Shown: piece by piece, positions 7,581-16,154 of the stretch
Layout: each line of letters begins with the position of its first letter
Position numbering within the stretch: the first letter of the stretch is position 1
Position numbers and translations under genes: made by a program
Notes under the pieces: model-generated
Seen by the model: the letters and a program-made list of their open reading frames with translations, nothing else
The model's database searches: none
What the model was told of the DNA's origin: nothing
DNA from: an uncultured Sphingomonadaceae bacterium
Lineage (GTDB): Bacteria; Pseudomonadota; Alphaproteobacteria; Sphingomonadales; Sphingomonadaceae
Direction of reading: 5' to 3'
Length of the DNA stretch: 64,000 nt
Assembly (NCBI GenBank): GCA_947488625.1
Contig: CANKZR010000002.1
Coordinates: 1-64,000 of the forward strand

Positions 7581-9845
7581 TCACCCCACCACCCCGGCGC
7601 TTGCGAGCACTGCAAGCGTAAGCACGTCGGGCGCGATAGAGGTCATCGGGGCGATCTGCACCGGCTTTTCCGAACCGATCAGCATCGGTCCGATCACCGC
7701 ATCGCCCGATAGTTCGCGCAGCAGCTTGGCCGAGAGATTGGCGCTTTGCAGGCCGGGAAGGATCAGCACGTTGGCAGGCCCGGACAGGCGGCTGAAAGGA
7801 TACAGCGCCATCACCTTGGGGTTGAGGGCAGCGTCTGGAGCCATCTCGCCTTCGTATTCGAAGTTCACGCTCTCGTCGGCATCCAGGAGCGCCACGGCCT
7901 CGCGAATATTGCCGAGCCACTGGCCCGATGGATTGCCGAAGGTGGAATAGGACAGGAAAGCGACACGCGGTTCATGCCCCATGCGCGTGGCAACGGCGGC
8001 CGTTTCCTTCGCGATATGCGCAAGCTGCTCGGACGTCGGGCGTTCGTTGATCGTCGTGTCGGCAAGGAAAGTGGTGTGGTTCTTGCCCAGAACCATGTGG
8101 ATGCCAAAAGGTGTCGCACCCTCTTTCGGATCGAGCACCTTGGATATATCACGCGAGGACTGGCTGAACGGGCGGGTCAGACCCGTGATCATCCCGTCAC
8201 CCTGGTCCAATGCCACCAGCAGGGCGGCGAAGACGTTGCGCTCCTGGTTCACCATGCGGCGCACGTCACGTTCGGTATAGCCCCGTCGCTGAAGCCGCTT
8301 GTAGAGATATTCCACCATCGGTTCGATGTGTTCGTAGTTGGCTGAGTTGGCGATCTCGTAGCTTTCCGGATCGTCGACCTTCAGTTCCTTCAGCTTCTCC
8401 AGCACCCGTTCGGTACGCCCTACGAGGATCGGCGTGCCGTAGCCGAAATCGCGGAACTGGATGGCCGCGCGCAGGGCCACGTCCTCCTCGGCTTCCGCAA
8501 ACACCATCCGCTTGGGATTGGCCTTGGCATCCTCGTAAACGCGGGTCAGTGCCGCGGTGGTGGGATTGAGGCGGCTGCGCAACTGCAACGTGTATTCGTC
8601 GAAATCCTCGATAGGAGCCTGCGCAACACCCGAATCCATCGCCGCTCTGGCAACAGCGCAGGAAACCCGCTCCATCAGGCGCGGATCGAACGGTGCGGGG
8701 ATAATGTACTCCCGGCCAAATTGCTGGTTCATGCCATAGGCGGCCGCGACTTCTTCGGGCACGCGTTCGCGGGCGAGTTCGGCAATGGCGTGCGCTGCAG
8801 CAACCTTCATTTCCTCGTTGATCGCGGTTGCGCGCACGTCCAGCGCGCCGCGGAAAATGAAGGGGAAGCCCAACACGTTGTTGACCTGGTTGGGGAAGTC
8901 GCTGCGTCCGGTGGCGATGATCGCGTCGGGGCGCACCGCCTTGGCTTCGTCCGGCATGATCTCGGGCACGGGGTTGGCCATCGCAAAGATGATCGGGCTG
9001 TCGGCCATCTTCTTCACCCATTCGGGCTTCAACGCGCCTGCGGCCGACAGGCCGAGGAAGATATCCGCACCGTCCAGCGCTTCTTCCAGGGTGCGCGCCT
9101 CGGTGGGCACGGCATGGGCGCTTTTCCACTGATCCACATTGTCGCGGCCGGGGTAGATCGGGCCGCTACGATCGCACACGATCACGTTTTCGTGCGGCAC
9201 GCCGACGGACTTGATGAGCGCGGTGCAGGCAAGTGCGGAGGCGCCCGCCCCGTTCACCACCATTTTCACATCCTTCAGGTCGCGGCCCGTAAGATAGGCT
9301 GCGTTGATCAGCCCGGCGGCAGCGATGATCGCGGTGCCATGCTGGTCATCATGCATGATCGGGATATTCATCCGGTCGCGCAGCGCCTGCTCTATGATGA
9401 AGCATTCGGGCGCCTTGATGTCTTCGAGATTGATACCACCAAAGCTGGGCTCCATCAGCGCAACCGCTTCGATGAACTTTTCCGGGTCCTCGGTATCCAG
9501 TTCGATATCGATAGAATCGACATCGGCAAATCGTTTGAACAGTACCGCCTTGCCTTCCATCACCGGCTTGGACGCCAGCGCACCCAGGTTGCCCAGCCCC
9601 AGGATTGCCGTACCGTTGGATATTACGGCAACAAGGTTCGCCCTGGCCGTATATTTCGCAGCCAGTGAGGGATCGCGCGCAATCTCTTCCACCGGAACCG
9701 CGACACCGGGCGAATAGGCGAGGCTGAGATCACGCTGCGTCGTCATCGGCTTGGAGGCGATGATCTCTATCTTACCGGGTCGGATAGTTTCGTGGTAAAA
9801 CAGTGCCTCGCGCGCGGTGAAGCTGTTGTTGTGGTCGTCGGCCAA
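7581..9845 (-). CDS. maeB: NADP-dependent malic enzyme with phosphotransacetylase-like domain
   Basis: The 754-residue protein matches MaeB length (about 760). Residues 1-430 form the malic enzyme, including the tyrosine region SLAYSPGVAVPVEEI, the dinucleotide stretch MVVNGAGASALACTALI and GLSAAGALKPEWV. Residues 430-754 form a phosphotransacetylase-like domain, usually regulatory in MaeB. It decarboxylates malate to pyruvate while reducing NADP. I place the start at a TTG (9845) with AGGAGA seven bases upstream; extending to 10007 would overlap mutS and has no family support. It diverges from mutS across about 115 bp. Confidence 0.93.
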   Translation of the reverse strand: MADDHNNSFTAREALFYHETIRPGKIEIIASKPMTTQRDLSLAYSPGVAVPVEEIARDPSLAAKYTARANLVAVISNGTAILGLGNLGALASKPVMEGKAVLFKRFADVDSIDIELDTEDPEKFIEAVALMEPSFGGINLEDIKAPECFIIEQALRDRMNIPIMHDDQHGTAIIAAAGLINAAYLTGRDLKDVKMVVNGAGASALACTALIKSVGVPHENVIVCDRSGPIYPGRDNVDQWKSAHAVPTEARTLEEALDGADIFLGLSAAGALKPEWVKKMADSPIIFAMANPVPEIMPDEAKAVRPDAIIATGRSDFPNQVNNVLGFPFIFRGALDVRATAINEEMKVAAAHAIAELARERVPEEVAAAYGMNQQFGREYIIPAPFDPRLMERVSCAVARAAMDSGVAQAPIEDFDEYTLQLRSRLNPTTAALTRVYEDAKANPKRMVFAEAEEDVALRAAIQFRDFGYGTPILVGRTERVLEKLKELKVDDPESYEIANSANYEHIEPMVEYLYKRLQRRGYTERDVRRMVNQERNVFAALLVALDQGDGMITGLTRPFSQSSRDISKVLDPKEGATPFGIHMVLGKNHTTFLADTTINERPTSEQLAHIAKETAAVATRMGHEPRVAFLSYSTFGNPSGQWLGNIREAVALLDADESVNFEYEGEMAPDAALNPKVMALYPFSRLSGPANVLILPGLQSANLSAKLLRELSGDAVIGPMLIGSEKPVQIAPMTSIAPDVLTLAVLASAGVVG

Positions 9846-9960
9846 GCTAAGTCTCCTGTATCGAGCCGGTCCATAGAGCCCAATTGCCCGCCGCGATAGG
9901 GGAAAGCAGGCTTGCCGCTCTTCCCGAATCGGCCCGCGCGCCTGTATTCGCGCTGGCACG

Positions 9961-12579
9961 ATGGCTGGATCCGCAACTCCGATGATGGCGCAGTATTCCG
10001 ACCTCAAGTCGGAGGCCGGCGATTGTCTGCTGTTCTATCGGATGGGCGACTTTTTCGAACTGTTTTTCGACGATGCGAAGACGGCCGCCGGCGTACTCGA
10101 CATCGCGCTGACCACGCGCGGCGAACATGCGGGCAAGCCCGTACCCATGTGCGGCGTTCCCGTACATGCGGCGGAAAACTACCTTGCCCGGTTGATCCGC
10201 GCAGGCTGTCGCGTGGCAATCGCTGAACAGGTGGAGACGCCGGACGAGGCGAAGGCCCGCGCCAAGCGAGAGGGCACGCCTTCGTCGAAAGCTCTGGTCA
10301 GGCGTGATATCGTGCGGTTCGTGACGGCAGGCACGCTGACGGAAGAAGCGCTGCTGGAGCCGCGCCGCGCCAACATGCTGGCCGCCGTCTGCGAGCTGCG
10401 CGGCGCGTGCGGCGTTGCGGCCTGCGACATCTCGACAGGCGCGATGCAGCTTGAGGAATGCGAGCCGCAGCGCCTTTCCGCCGTGCTGGCGCGGATCGGC
10501 GCAAGCGAAGTCGTGGTGCCCGAAGGCTGGGACGATATGCCACAGGATGCGGTGATCCGACCGCGCGGGGATTTCGCCAGCGATGCGGGCGAGGCGCAGC
10601 TGAAAAAGGTTCACGGCGTGGCAACGCTCGACGGATTTGGCCAGTTCAGCCGGGCCATGCTGGCGGCAGCTGGCGGCCTAGTCGCCTACCTCGAACACGC
10701 CGGGCGCGGCGAACTGCCGCTGCTGTTGCCGCCCACCCTGCGTGCCAGCGGGCAGCACATGGCGATGGACGAGGCGACCCGCGCCAGCCTCGAGATCCTC
10801 GCCAGCCAGCAGGGCGGACGCAGTGGCAGTCTGATCGCTGCCATCGATCGTTGCGTTACCGGCGCCGGTGCCCGGCAACTGGCCGAGGATCTCTCCGCCC
10901 CGCTGGCAGACCGCCACGCGATCGAGGCGCGGCTGGCGCTGGTCGGTTACCTTCTTGCCGATCCGCTCCTGCGCTCGGACCTGCGGGCAATCCTGCGCAG
11001 CCTGCCCGATATCGGGCGTGCGCTGGGGCGGCTGGTGGCGGGGCGTGGCAGTCCCCGCGATCTTGGCCAGGTTCGCGATGGACTGAGCGAGGCGCGGCGT
11101 TTGCACGAATTGCTGAAGGCCAAGGGGGAACGCCCCGCCCTTCTCGATCGGCTTCTGCCCGATCTTGCCGGCCATGGCGAACTGACCGACCTGCTCTCGC
11201 GCGCTCTCGTTCCCGCGCCCCCGACCGAACGGCAGTCCGGCGGATATATCGCGCAAGGCTACGATGCCTCCCTGGATGAATTGCGCGAAGTCAGCGGCAA
11301 CGCACGACGCGCCATCGCCGCGATGGAAGCGCGGTATCGCAGCGAAACCGATACGCCCTCGCTCAAGATAAAGCATAACGGGGTGCTCGGCTATTTCATC
11401 GAAGTGCCAAGCAAGCATGCCGATAAGCTGATGGCAGCCGATAGCGGCTTCACCCATCGGCAAACCATGGCCAGCGCGGTACGCTTCAACTCGCTGACGC
11501 TGCATGAGGAAGCCAGCCGTATCGCCGAAGCGGGCGGACGCGCTCTCGCAGCCGAAGAATCCCATTTCGAGGAACTCGTGGAGCGGGTCTCGGTGCGGCG
11601 CGAGGCCATTGCAGCGACCGCGGCGGCACTGGCCCGTCTGGATGTCGCGGCGGGCCAGGCGGAACGCGCCTCCGATGGCGAGTGGTGCCGGCCGAGGATT
11701 TCGGACGATCCGGAACTTGGCATCGAAGCAGGGCGCCATCCGGTCGTGGAGGCGGCACTATCCGCGAACGGAGAGCGCTTCGTCGCCAATGATTGCTCCT
11801 TGTCCGAAACCGACCGACTGTGGCTGGTCGGCGGGCCGAACATGGGTGGCAAGTCCACCTTCCTGCGCCAGAATGCGCTGATTGTGCTGATGGCGCAAGC
11901 GGGCGGTTTCGTGCCTGCGCGATCTGCTACCATCGGCCTTGTCGACCAGATGTTCAGCCGCGTTGGCGCGTCGGACAATCTGGCACGCGGGCGGTCCACC
12001 TTCATGGTGGAAATGGTCGAGACCGCCGCGATCCTGAGCCAGGCGACCGAGCGCAGTTTCGTCATCCTTGACGAAGTGGGCCGCGGCACCAGCACCTATG
12101 ACGGTCTTGCATTGGCGTGGGCCGTGGCCGAAGCCATTCACGAGACGAACCAGTCACGCTGCCTGTTCGCCACCCACTATCATGAGATGGCACGGCTGGC
12201 CGAAACTTGCGACGCTCTGTCTCTGCATCACGTCCGCGCCAAGGAATGGAAGGGTGATCTCGTACTATTGCACGAATTGGCCGAAGGCGCGGCAGACCGC
12301 TCCTATGGCCTCGCCGTCGCCAAGCTGGCCGGCGTGCCTGCCCCCGTGGTGAAACGCGCACGCAGCGTTCTCGACAAACTGGAGAAGGGCCGTGCGGAAA
12401 CCGGCGGGCTTGCCGCTGGTCTCGGCGAACTACCGCTGTTCGCCGCCGCGATGGAGGCGCAGGAGGAGGAGTGCGACATCCTGCGCGAAACGCTGGAAGG
12501 CGTGGATGTCGACGCGCTGTCCCCGCGCGAGGCGCTGGAACTCGTCTACCGGCTGAAGCGAGAAGCTAGCGAAAGTTAA
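9961..12579 (+). CDS. mutS: DNA mismatch repair ATPase MutS
   Basis: The 872-residue protein binds mispaired bases and starts methyl-independent mismatch repair with MutL. It has the mismatch-contacting Phe-x-Glu in MGDFFELF (residues 31-33), the clamp and lever domains, Walker A GPNMGGKST at about 625-633, Walker B FVILDEVG near 699 followed by RGTSTYDG, and a C-terminal HTH dimer region. All functional motifs look intact. The start is one of three nearby ATGs (9961, 9982, 9985) and none has a strong ribosome-binding site, so the exact N-terminus is uncertain by a few residues. Confidence 0.97.
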   Translation: MAGSATPMMAQYSDLKSEAGDCLLFYRMGDFFELFFDDAKTAAGVLDIALTTRGEHAGKPVPMCGVPVHAAENYLARLIRAGCRVAIAEQVETPDEAKARAKREGTPSSKALVRRDIVRFVTAGTLTEEALLEPRRANMLAAVCELRGACGVAACDISTGAMQLEECEPQRLSAVLARIGASEVVVPEGWDDMPQDAVIRPRGDFASDAGEAQLKKVHGVATLDGFGQFSRAMLAAAGGLVAYLEHAGRGELPLLLPPTLRASGQHMAMDEATRASLEILASQQGGRSGSLIAAIDRCVTGAGARQLAEDLSAPLADRHAIEARLALVGYLLADPLLRSDLRAILRSLPDIGRALGRLVAGRGSPRDLGQVRDGLSEARRLHELLKAKGERPALLDRLLPDLAGHGELTDLLSRALVPAPPTERQSGGYIAQGYDASLDELREVSGNARRAIAAMEARYRSETDTPSLKIKHNGVLGYFIEVPSKHADKLMAADSGFTHRQTMASAVRFNSLTLHEEASRIAEAGGRALAAEESHFEELVERVSVRREAIAATAAALARLDVAAGQAERASDGEWCRPRISDDPELGIEAGRHPVVEAALSANGERFVANDCSLSETDRLWLVGGPNMGGKSTFLRQNALIVLMAQAGGFVPARSATIGLVDQMFSRVGASDNLARGRSTFMVEMVETAAILSQATERSFVILDEVGRGTSTYDGLALAWAVAEAIHETNQSRCLFATHYHEMARLAETCDALSLHHVRAKEWKGDLVLLHELAEGAADRSYGLAVAKLAGVPAPVVKRARSVLDKLEKGRAETGGLAAGLGELPLFAAAMEAQEEECDILRETLEGVDVDALSPREALELVYRLKREASES

Positions 12580-12624
12580 GAACCGCGCGATTGCAATCGA
12601 CAGGGGAGGCAGTAGCCTGATGTC

Positions 12625-13029
12625 ATGGCGCAAGATGATCCCCAAAATGGCGAGGACCCCAGCACCGAGTGGGCGGAGAACCGCACCGACTGGGCCGAAG
12701 ACCGGACCATCATGGCGCTCGAACGGACCTTTGCGGGCTGGATGCGCACGGCGTTTGCGGCAATTGCCATCGGCATCGGGTTCAATGCCCTGTTCGGCGA
12801 GTTCGAACCACCTTGGCTGGCAAGGGCGATTGCCAGCGGCTTCATCGCCCTTGCCATCGTGTTCGCTCTAGGCGCGCAACGCCGTGCGACGCGCGCGTTC
12901 GATCGCTTGTCGTCCCACAGCGTCGAAACACCGGACCTGCCACGCATCAAGCTGATCGCCTACGCCATAAGCGCCGGTGCGGCCTTGCTTATCGCCGCCC
13001 TCTGGCTGCTGGACGACGGCCCGGCCTGA
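12625..13029 (+). CDS. DUF202 (YidH-like) inner-membrane protein
   Basis: This 134-residue protein has a hydrophilic, acidic N-terminus and the DUF202 signature RTDWAEDRT followed by ALERTFAGWMRT, which leads into the first membrane helix. Three hydrophobic segments follow (about residues 40-57, 66-84 and 108-128). DUF202 proteins are small membrane proteins of unknown function. It lies 45 bp after mutS and may be read from the same promoter. The family call is good; the role is unknown. Confidence 0.8.
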   Translation: MAQDDPQNGEDPSTEWAENRTDWAEDRTIMALERTFAGWMRTAFAAIAIGIGFNALFGEFEPPWLARAIASGFIALAIVFALGAQRRATRAFDRLSSHSVETPDLPRIKLIAYAISAGAALLIAALWLLDDGPA

Positions 13030-13059
13030 TCGCTTCCCGCAAACGCCGGTCAATCGCGT

Positions 13060-13416
13060 TCAGGTACCATCGCCGCGCAGGTCATCGGGCTTGTTCGCCT
13101 TGCCAAGCTTGTCGACGTTGTCGTCATGGTTGGGCTCACCATCGTAGGCATGCATGTCGATCCGGCCAGAGCTTTCCATGTCGCGCATCTTGTCGACCGT
13201 ATCCTGTGTGGAATCATTCATCAGGTCCGACTTGGTAGGGCTCTTCGCGCTCTCGGTCGGCATCTGGGTCGTCACGGTGGTGCGCTGGGCCTCTTCCGAG
13301 ATTTCCTGCGCCTGCATGCGATGGTCGTCCTGCTCGTCGTTGTGCATTTCCGGCGCGAGGTCGGCCATGCGCTCTTCCTTGGATTCCGGATCGGACTTCT
13401 TGCTGGTATCGGTCAT
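13060..13416 (-). CDS. Small acidic, probably disordered hypothetical protein
   Basis: The 118-residue product is rich in Asp, Glu, Lys, Met and Ser, has no hydrophobic core, and repeats short charged segments such as ESKEERMADL and DKMRDMESSG. I do not recognise a family. The ORF is supported by AAAGGAG eight bases before the ATG and by its compact fit between neighbours. It is probably cytoplasmic and largely unstructured, perhaps stress-related, but no function can be assigned. Confidence 0.6.
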   Translation of the reverse strand: MTDTSKKSDPESKEERMADLAPEMHNDEQDDHRMQAQEISEEAQRTTVTTQMPTESAKSPTKSDLMNDSTQDTVDKMRDMESSGRIDMHAYDGEPNHDDNVDKLGKANKPDDLRGDGT

Positions 13417-13468
13417 GCGAAATTCTCCTTTGCCCCCTCAACGGGTAGCCAAGGTGCCTAGTTCCAGC

Positions 13469-14050
13469 CTAGCGATTTGCGCCGGGCACCCAGTTCACAT
13501 CATCCCTGCCATCGTCATTGGCAATGCGCGCAGCGACGAAGAGCCAGTCCGACAGGCGATTGATATAGGCCAGCGCAGCGGGGTTGACCGGTTCTGACCC
13601 GGCCAGTGCCGTCATGCAGCGTTCCGCACGGCGGACGACCGTTCGCGCATGGTGCAGCCGTGCGGCAAGCTCACTGCCGCCGGGAAGCACGAAGCTCGTA
13701 AGCGGCTCCAGCCATTCGTTCAGCGCATCGATCCGCTGCTCCACGTGTTCGCCTTGCGATGCAACGATCCGCAGCACCATTTCAGACGGTTCGAAATTCT
13801 CGCCCCCGAATTCGCCAAGCGGCGTAGCCAGGTCCGCGCCGAGATCGAACAAATCGTTCTGGAACCGGACGAGATCGGCCTTGAGTATATCGTCCGCCAG
13901 CACCGCAGCAGACCCAAGCGCAGAATTCGCTTCGTCGACATCGCCCACGGCCTGCATCCGCAAGGCGTGTTTGGGGAGGCGAGAACCATCGACAAGACCG
14001 GTCGTGCCGTCGTCTCCGGTACGGGTATAAATCTTGTTGAGCTTTACCAC
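13469..14050 (-). CDS. pduO: Cob(I)alamin adenosyltransferase, PduO type
   Basis: The 193-residue protein begins with the PduO motif KIYTRTGDDGTTGL, the ATP-binding loop, and has the later RAERCMTAL helix carrying active-site Arg. It transfers the adenosyl group of ATP to cob(I)alamin to form coenzyme B12. The start is a GTG at 14050, one base after the stop of the HIG1-domain gene, with GAGGTG overlapping it, so translation is probably coupled. It is the last gene of the gluQ-HIG1-pduO operon. No B12 riboswitch is visible upstream. Confidence 0.93.
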   Translation of the reverse strand: MVKLNKIYTRTGDDGTTGLVDGSRLPKHALRMQAVGDVDEANSALGSAAVLADDILKADLVRFQNDLFDLGADLATPLGEFGGENFEPSEMVLRIVASQGEHVEQRIDALNEWLEPLTSFVLPGGSELAARLHHARTVVRRAERCMTALAGSEPVNPAALAYINRLSDWLFVAARIANDDGRDDVNWVPGANR

Positions 14051-14051
14051 C

Positions 14052-14279
14052 TCAACTGTTCACCATCAGCAGCACCGCCACCACGACGATTGCCAGCCCC
14101 TGGTACTTGATGCGGTTGAACATCGCCTTGTTCTGCGCATCCTGCAGCCGTTTCGAATTCTCTCCGCCAGTTTCAAGGTCGACCTTGGTGGTTTGCAGGA
14201 ACGCGATGATACCGCGCACCAGCGAAACGACGACCAGAATGGCGAAAATGACGATGAGGATGACGAGAAATGTGTTCAT
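14052..14279 (-). CDS. HIG1-domain twin-transmembrane protein
   Basis: The 75-residue protein has two membrane helices (about residues 3-25 and 57-74) joined by a polar loop with the HIG1 motif, NSKRLQDAQNKAMFNRIKYQG. Mitochondrial HIG1 proteins help assemble or tune respiratory complexes; bacterial forms are common in alphaproteobacteria but poorly understood. Its ATG overlaps the gluQ stop as ATGA, and it is followed one base later by pduO. A role at the inner membrane is likely; the partner is unknown. Confidence 0.85.
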   Translation of the reverse strand: MNTFLVILIVIFAILVVVSLVRGIIAFLQTTKVDLETGGENSKRLQDAQNKAMFNRIKYQGLAIVVVAVLLMVNS

Positions 14280-15133
14280 GTTTCACCATGTGGGTAGCGT
14301 GAAAGCGTAATGCCACACGGCATTTGGCCCATGCGCAGCCGTTCGGCAAGCGCAGCGCCATCCTCTCCCGCTGCTCGCATTTCGGACAATCCCAGCGCGC
14401 TCTCGCCGGACTTGCGGCTTTTCGCCAGTTTCTTGCCATCATGGTTTAGCAGCAACTGGTGATGGTGCCACCGCGGTACCGGCAGCCCTAGCAGAGCTTG
14501 CAACAGCCGATGGATATGGCTGGCGAAGAACAGGTCTGTACCCCGCGTCACCAGAGAAACCCCGTCGGTGGCATCGTCCAGCGTGGCGGCTAGGTGATAG
14601 CTGGCTGGCGCATCCTTGCGCACCAGCACCACGTCCCCGAATTCGCGCGGGTCGGCAGCTAGGCGACCGGCTTGCGCATCTTCCCAAGCGATTTCTCCCA
14701 CGCGCGCCATCGCGGCCTCCATGTCCAGCCGTATGGCAGAGGCGCGCGAAGGATCGAAGCGTGCGCCCTTGCAGGTGCCGGGATAGACCAGCCCCTCCGG
14801 TCCGATACGCGGCTCCAGCGCCTGGATCTCCGCGCGGGTGCAGGTGCATCGGTAAAGCAGCCCCTCCTCCATCAGCACGCGAGCCGCAGCTTCGTAGCTG
14901 TCCAGCCGGGAGGATTGCGGGGGCACCTCGTCCCATTCCAGGCCCAGCCATTCCAGATCGCGGCGAAAGTCGTCGGCGAGTTCCGGGCGCGAGCGAGCGC
15001 CATCGATATCCTCGATCCGCAACAGGAAACGCCCGTTCGCCTCCCTCGCCAGATCATGCGCAACAATCGCAGAATAGGCGTGGCCAAGGTGTAGCGGACC
15101 ATTGGGACTAGGCGCGAAACGGGTAACGATCAT
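14276..15133 (-). CDS. gluQ: Glutamyl-Q tRNA(Asp) synthetase
   Basis: This 285-residue protein is a glutamyl-tRNA synthetase catalytic core without the anticodon-binding domain, which is typical of GluQRS. It attaches glutamate to queuosine 34 of tRNA(Asp). The class I HIGH region is RFAPSPNGPLHLGHA, and the KMSKS-equivalent is KKLAKSRKS. CTC and Y-x3-C residues near 100-120 fit the zinc site (CTCTR, YPGTCKG). The start at 15133 gives the standard MIVTRFAPSP terminus. Its substrate, queuosine tRNA, depends on pathways that include QueC, encoded at about 44 kb. Confidence 0.95.
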   Translation of the reverse strand: MIVTRFAPSPNGPLHLGHAYSAIVAHDLAREANGRFLLRIEDIDGARSRPELADDFRRDLEWLGLEWDEVPPQSSRLDSYEAAARVLMEEGLLYRCTCTRAEIQALEPRIGPEGLVYPGTCKGARFDPSRASAIRLDMEAAMARVGEIAWEDAQAGRLAADPREFGDVVLVRKDAPASYHLAATLDDATDGVSLVTRGTDLFFASHIHRLLQALLGLPVPRWHHHQLLLNHDGKKLAKSRKSGESALGLSEMRAAGEDGAALAERLRMGQMPCGITLSRYPHGET

Positions 15134-15255
15134 GCGTGCTGCGACTCGGGAATTGGCATGGGCCCTGTGAATATCACTGTGGATAGCCTGTCTGTAACAG
15201 GCTTGACGCATCTGCGTGCAAGTGCATTCTTGGTTTTATCAGGGAGGACACTCAA

Positions 15256-15864
15256 GTGTTCAAAGCCGAACTGATTGAACGGGCCGCGAAATTCCGGAGC
15301 GCGGCAGAGGACCCGACCCGGACGCTGGAAAGCTGCCCGGCACTCGTGCTCAATGCCGACTACACGCCGCTGTCCTATTACCCCCTCAGCCTCTGGCCAT
15401 GGCAGACCGCCATCAAGGCGGTGTTCCTGGAGCGGGTTGATATCGTCGCAAGTTACGACCGCGCCGTGCATTCGCAGTCTCTGGACATGCAGGTGCCCAG
15501 CGTGATCGCGCTGCGGCAATATGTGAAGACCAGCGAATTCCCCGCCTTCACCCGCTTCAACCTGTTCCTGCGCGATCGCTTTTCCTGCCAGTACTGCGGC
15601 AGCCAGCAACATCTGACCTACGACCATGTTATCCCGCGCCGACAAGGTGGCCGGACGACGTGGGAAAACATCGCCACCGCATGCGCGCCGTGCAACATGA
15701 AGAAGGGTGGGCGCACGCCGAAGGAGGCGAGCATGCAATTGCAGATCAAACCGATCCGCCCGACAAGCTGGCAGTTGCAGCAACACGGCAAGGCGTTTCC
15801 GCCCAACTACCTGCACGAAACGTGGCGCGACTGGCTTTACTGGGATATCGAACTGGAGGAGTAA
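15256..15864 (+). CDS. HNH endonuclease family protein
   Basis: The 202-residue protein carries a HNH domain at residues 108-150: zinc pairs C111/C114 and C143/C146, the catalytic DH at 123-124 and N138. Its N-terminal 100 residues, beginning with ALVLNADYTPLSYYPL, match the widespread chromosomal HNH family in alphaproteobacteria and cyanobacteria, whose role is unknown. The start is GTG at 15256 with GGGAGGA seven bases upstream. It stands alone, diverging from gluQ. It is a core gene and not obviously part of a restriction system. Confidence 0.88.
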   Translation: MFKAELIERAAKFRSAAEDPTRTLESCPALVLNADYTPLSYYPLSLWPWQTAIKAVFLERVDIVASYDRAVHSQSLDMQVPSVIALRQYVKTSEFPAFTRFNLFLRDRFSCQYCGSQQHLTYDHVIPRRQGGRTTWENIATACAPCNMKKGGRTPKEASMQLQIKPIRPTSWQLQQHGKAFPPNYLHETWRDWLYWDIELEE

Positions 15865-15928
15865 CCTTCAGTTCCATCCGCAGGTCTTTAACCACTCGTC
15901 CATCATCATCGCCTAGGCTTGCGCAATC

Positions 15929-16135
15929 ATGGCCTATGATGACGATCATATCGAAGAAGCGCGCACCAGCCTCGGGCCGGGCCAGAAGGCCTGGTGCGGT
16001 CTCATGCTGCTTGTCATTCTTGCCAGCGCGGGCAGCCTTGGGGCTTTCCTGAAGTCAGAAATGAACCCCGAAAGCGGTCCGATATTGCGTATGGAACTGG
16101 CCGATCTGACGCCTCAGCCGGGCTTCGATATCTGA
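15929..16135 (+). CDS. Small single-pass membrane protein
   Basis: This 68-residue product has an acidic N-terminus, one hydrophobic helix (about residues 22-42, WCGLMLLVILASAGSLGAFL) and a short periplasmic-like tail. I do not recognise the family and the ribosome-binding site is weak. It lies 64 bp after the HNH gene and converges with kynU. It is a plausible but unproven gene. Confidence 0.5.
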   Translation: MAYDDDHIEEARTSLGPGQKAWCGLMLLVILASAGSLGAFLKSEMNPESGPILRMELADLTPQPGFDI

Positions 16136-16154
16136 CGACAGCGGCGGCGCGCGC

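Noticed and set aside
10458-11279. 273-residue Arg-rich ORF inside mutS
   Set aside because: It is an alternative frame of mutS with low-complexity Arg/Ala/Gly composition.
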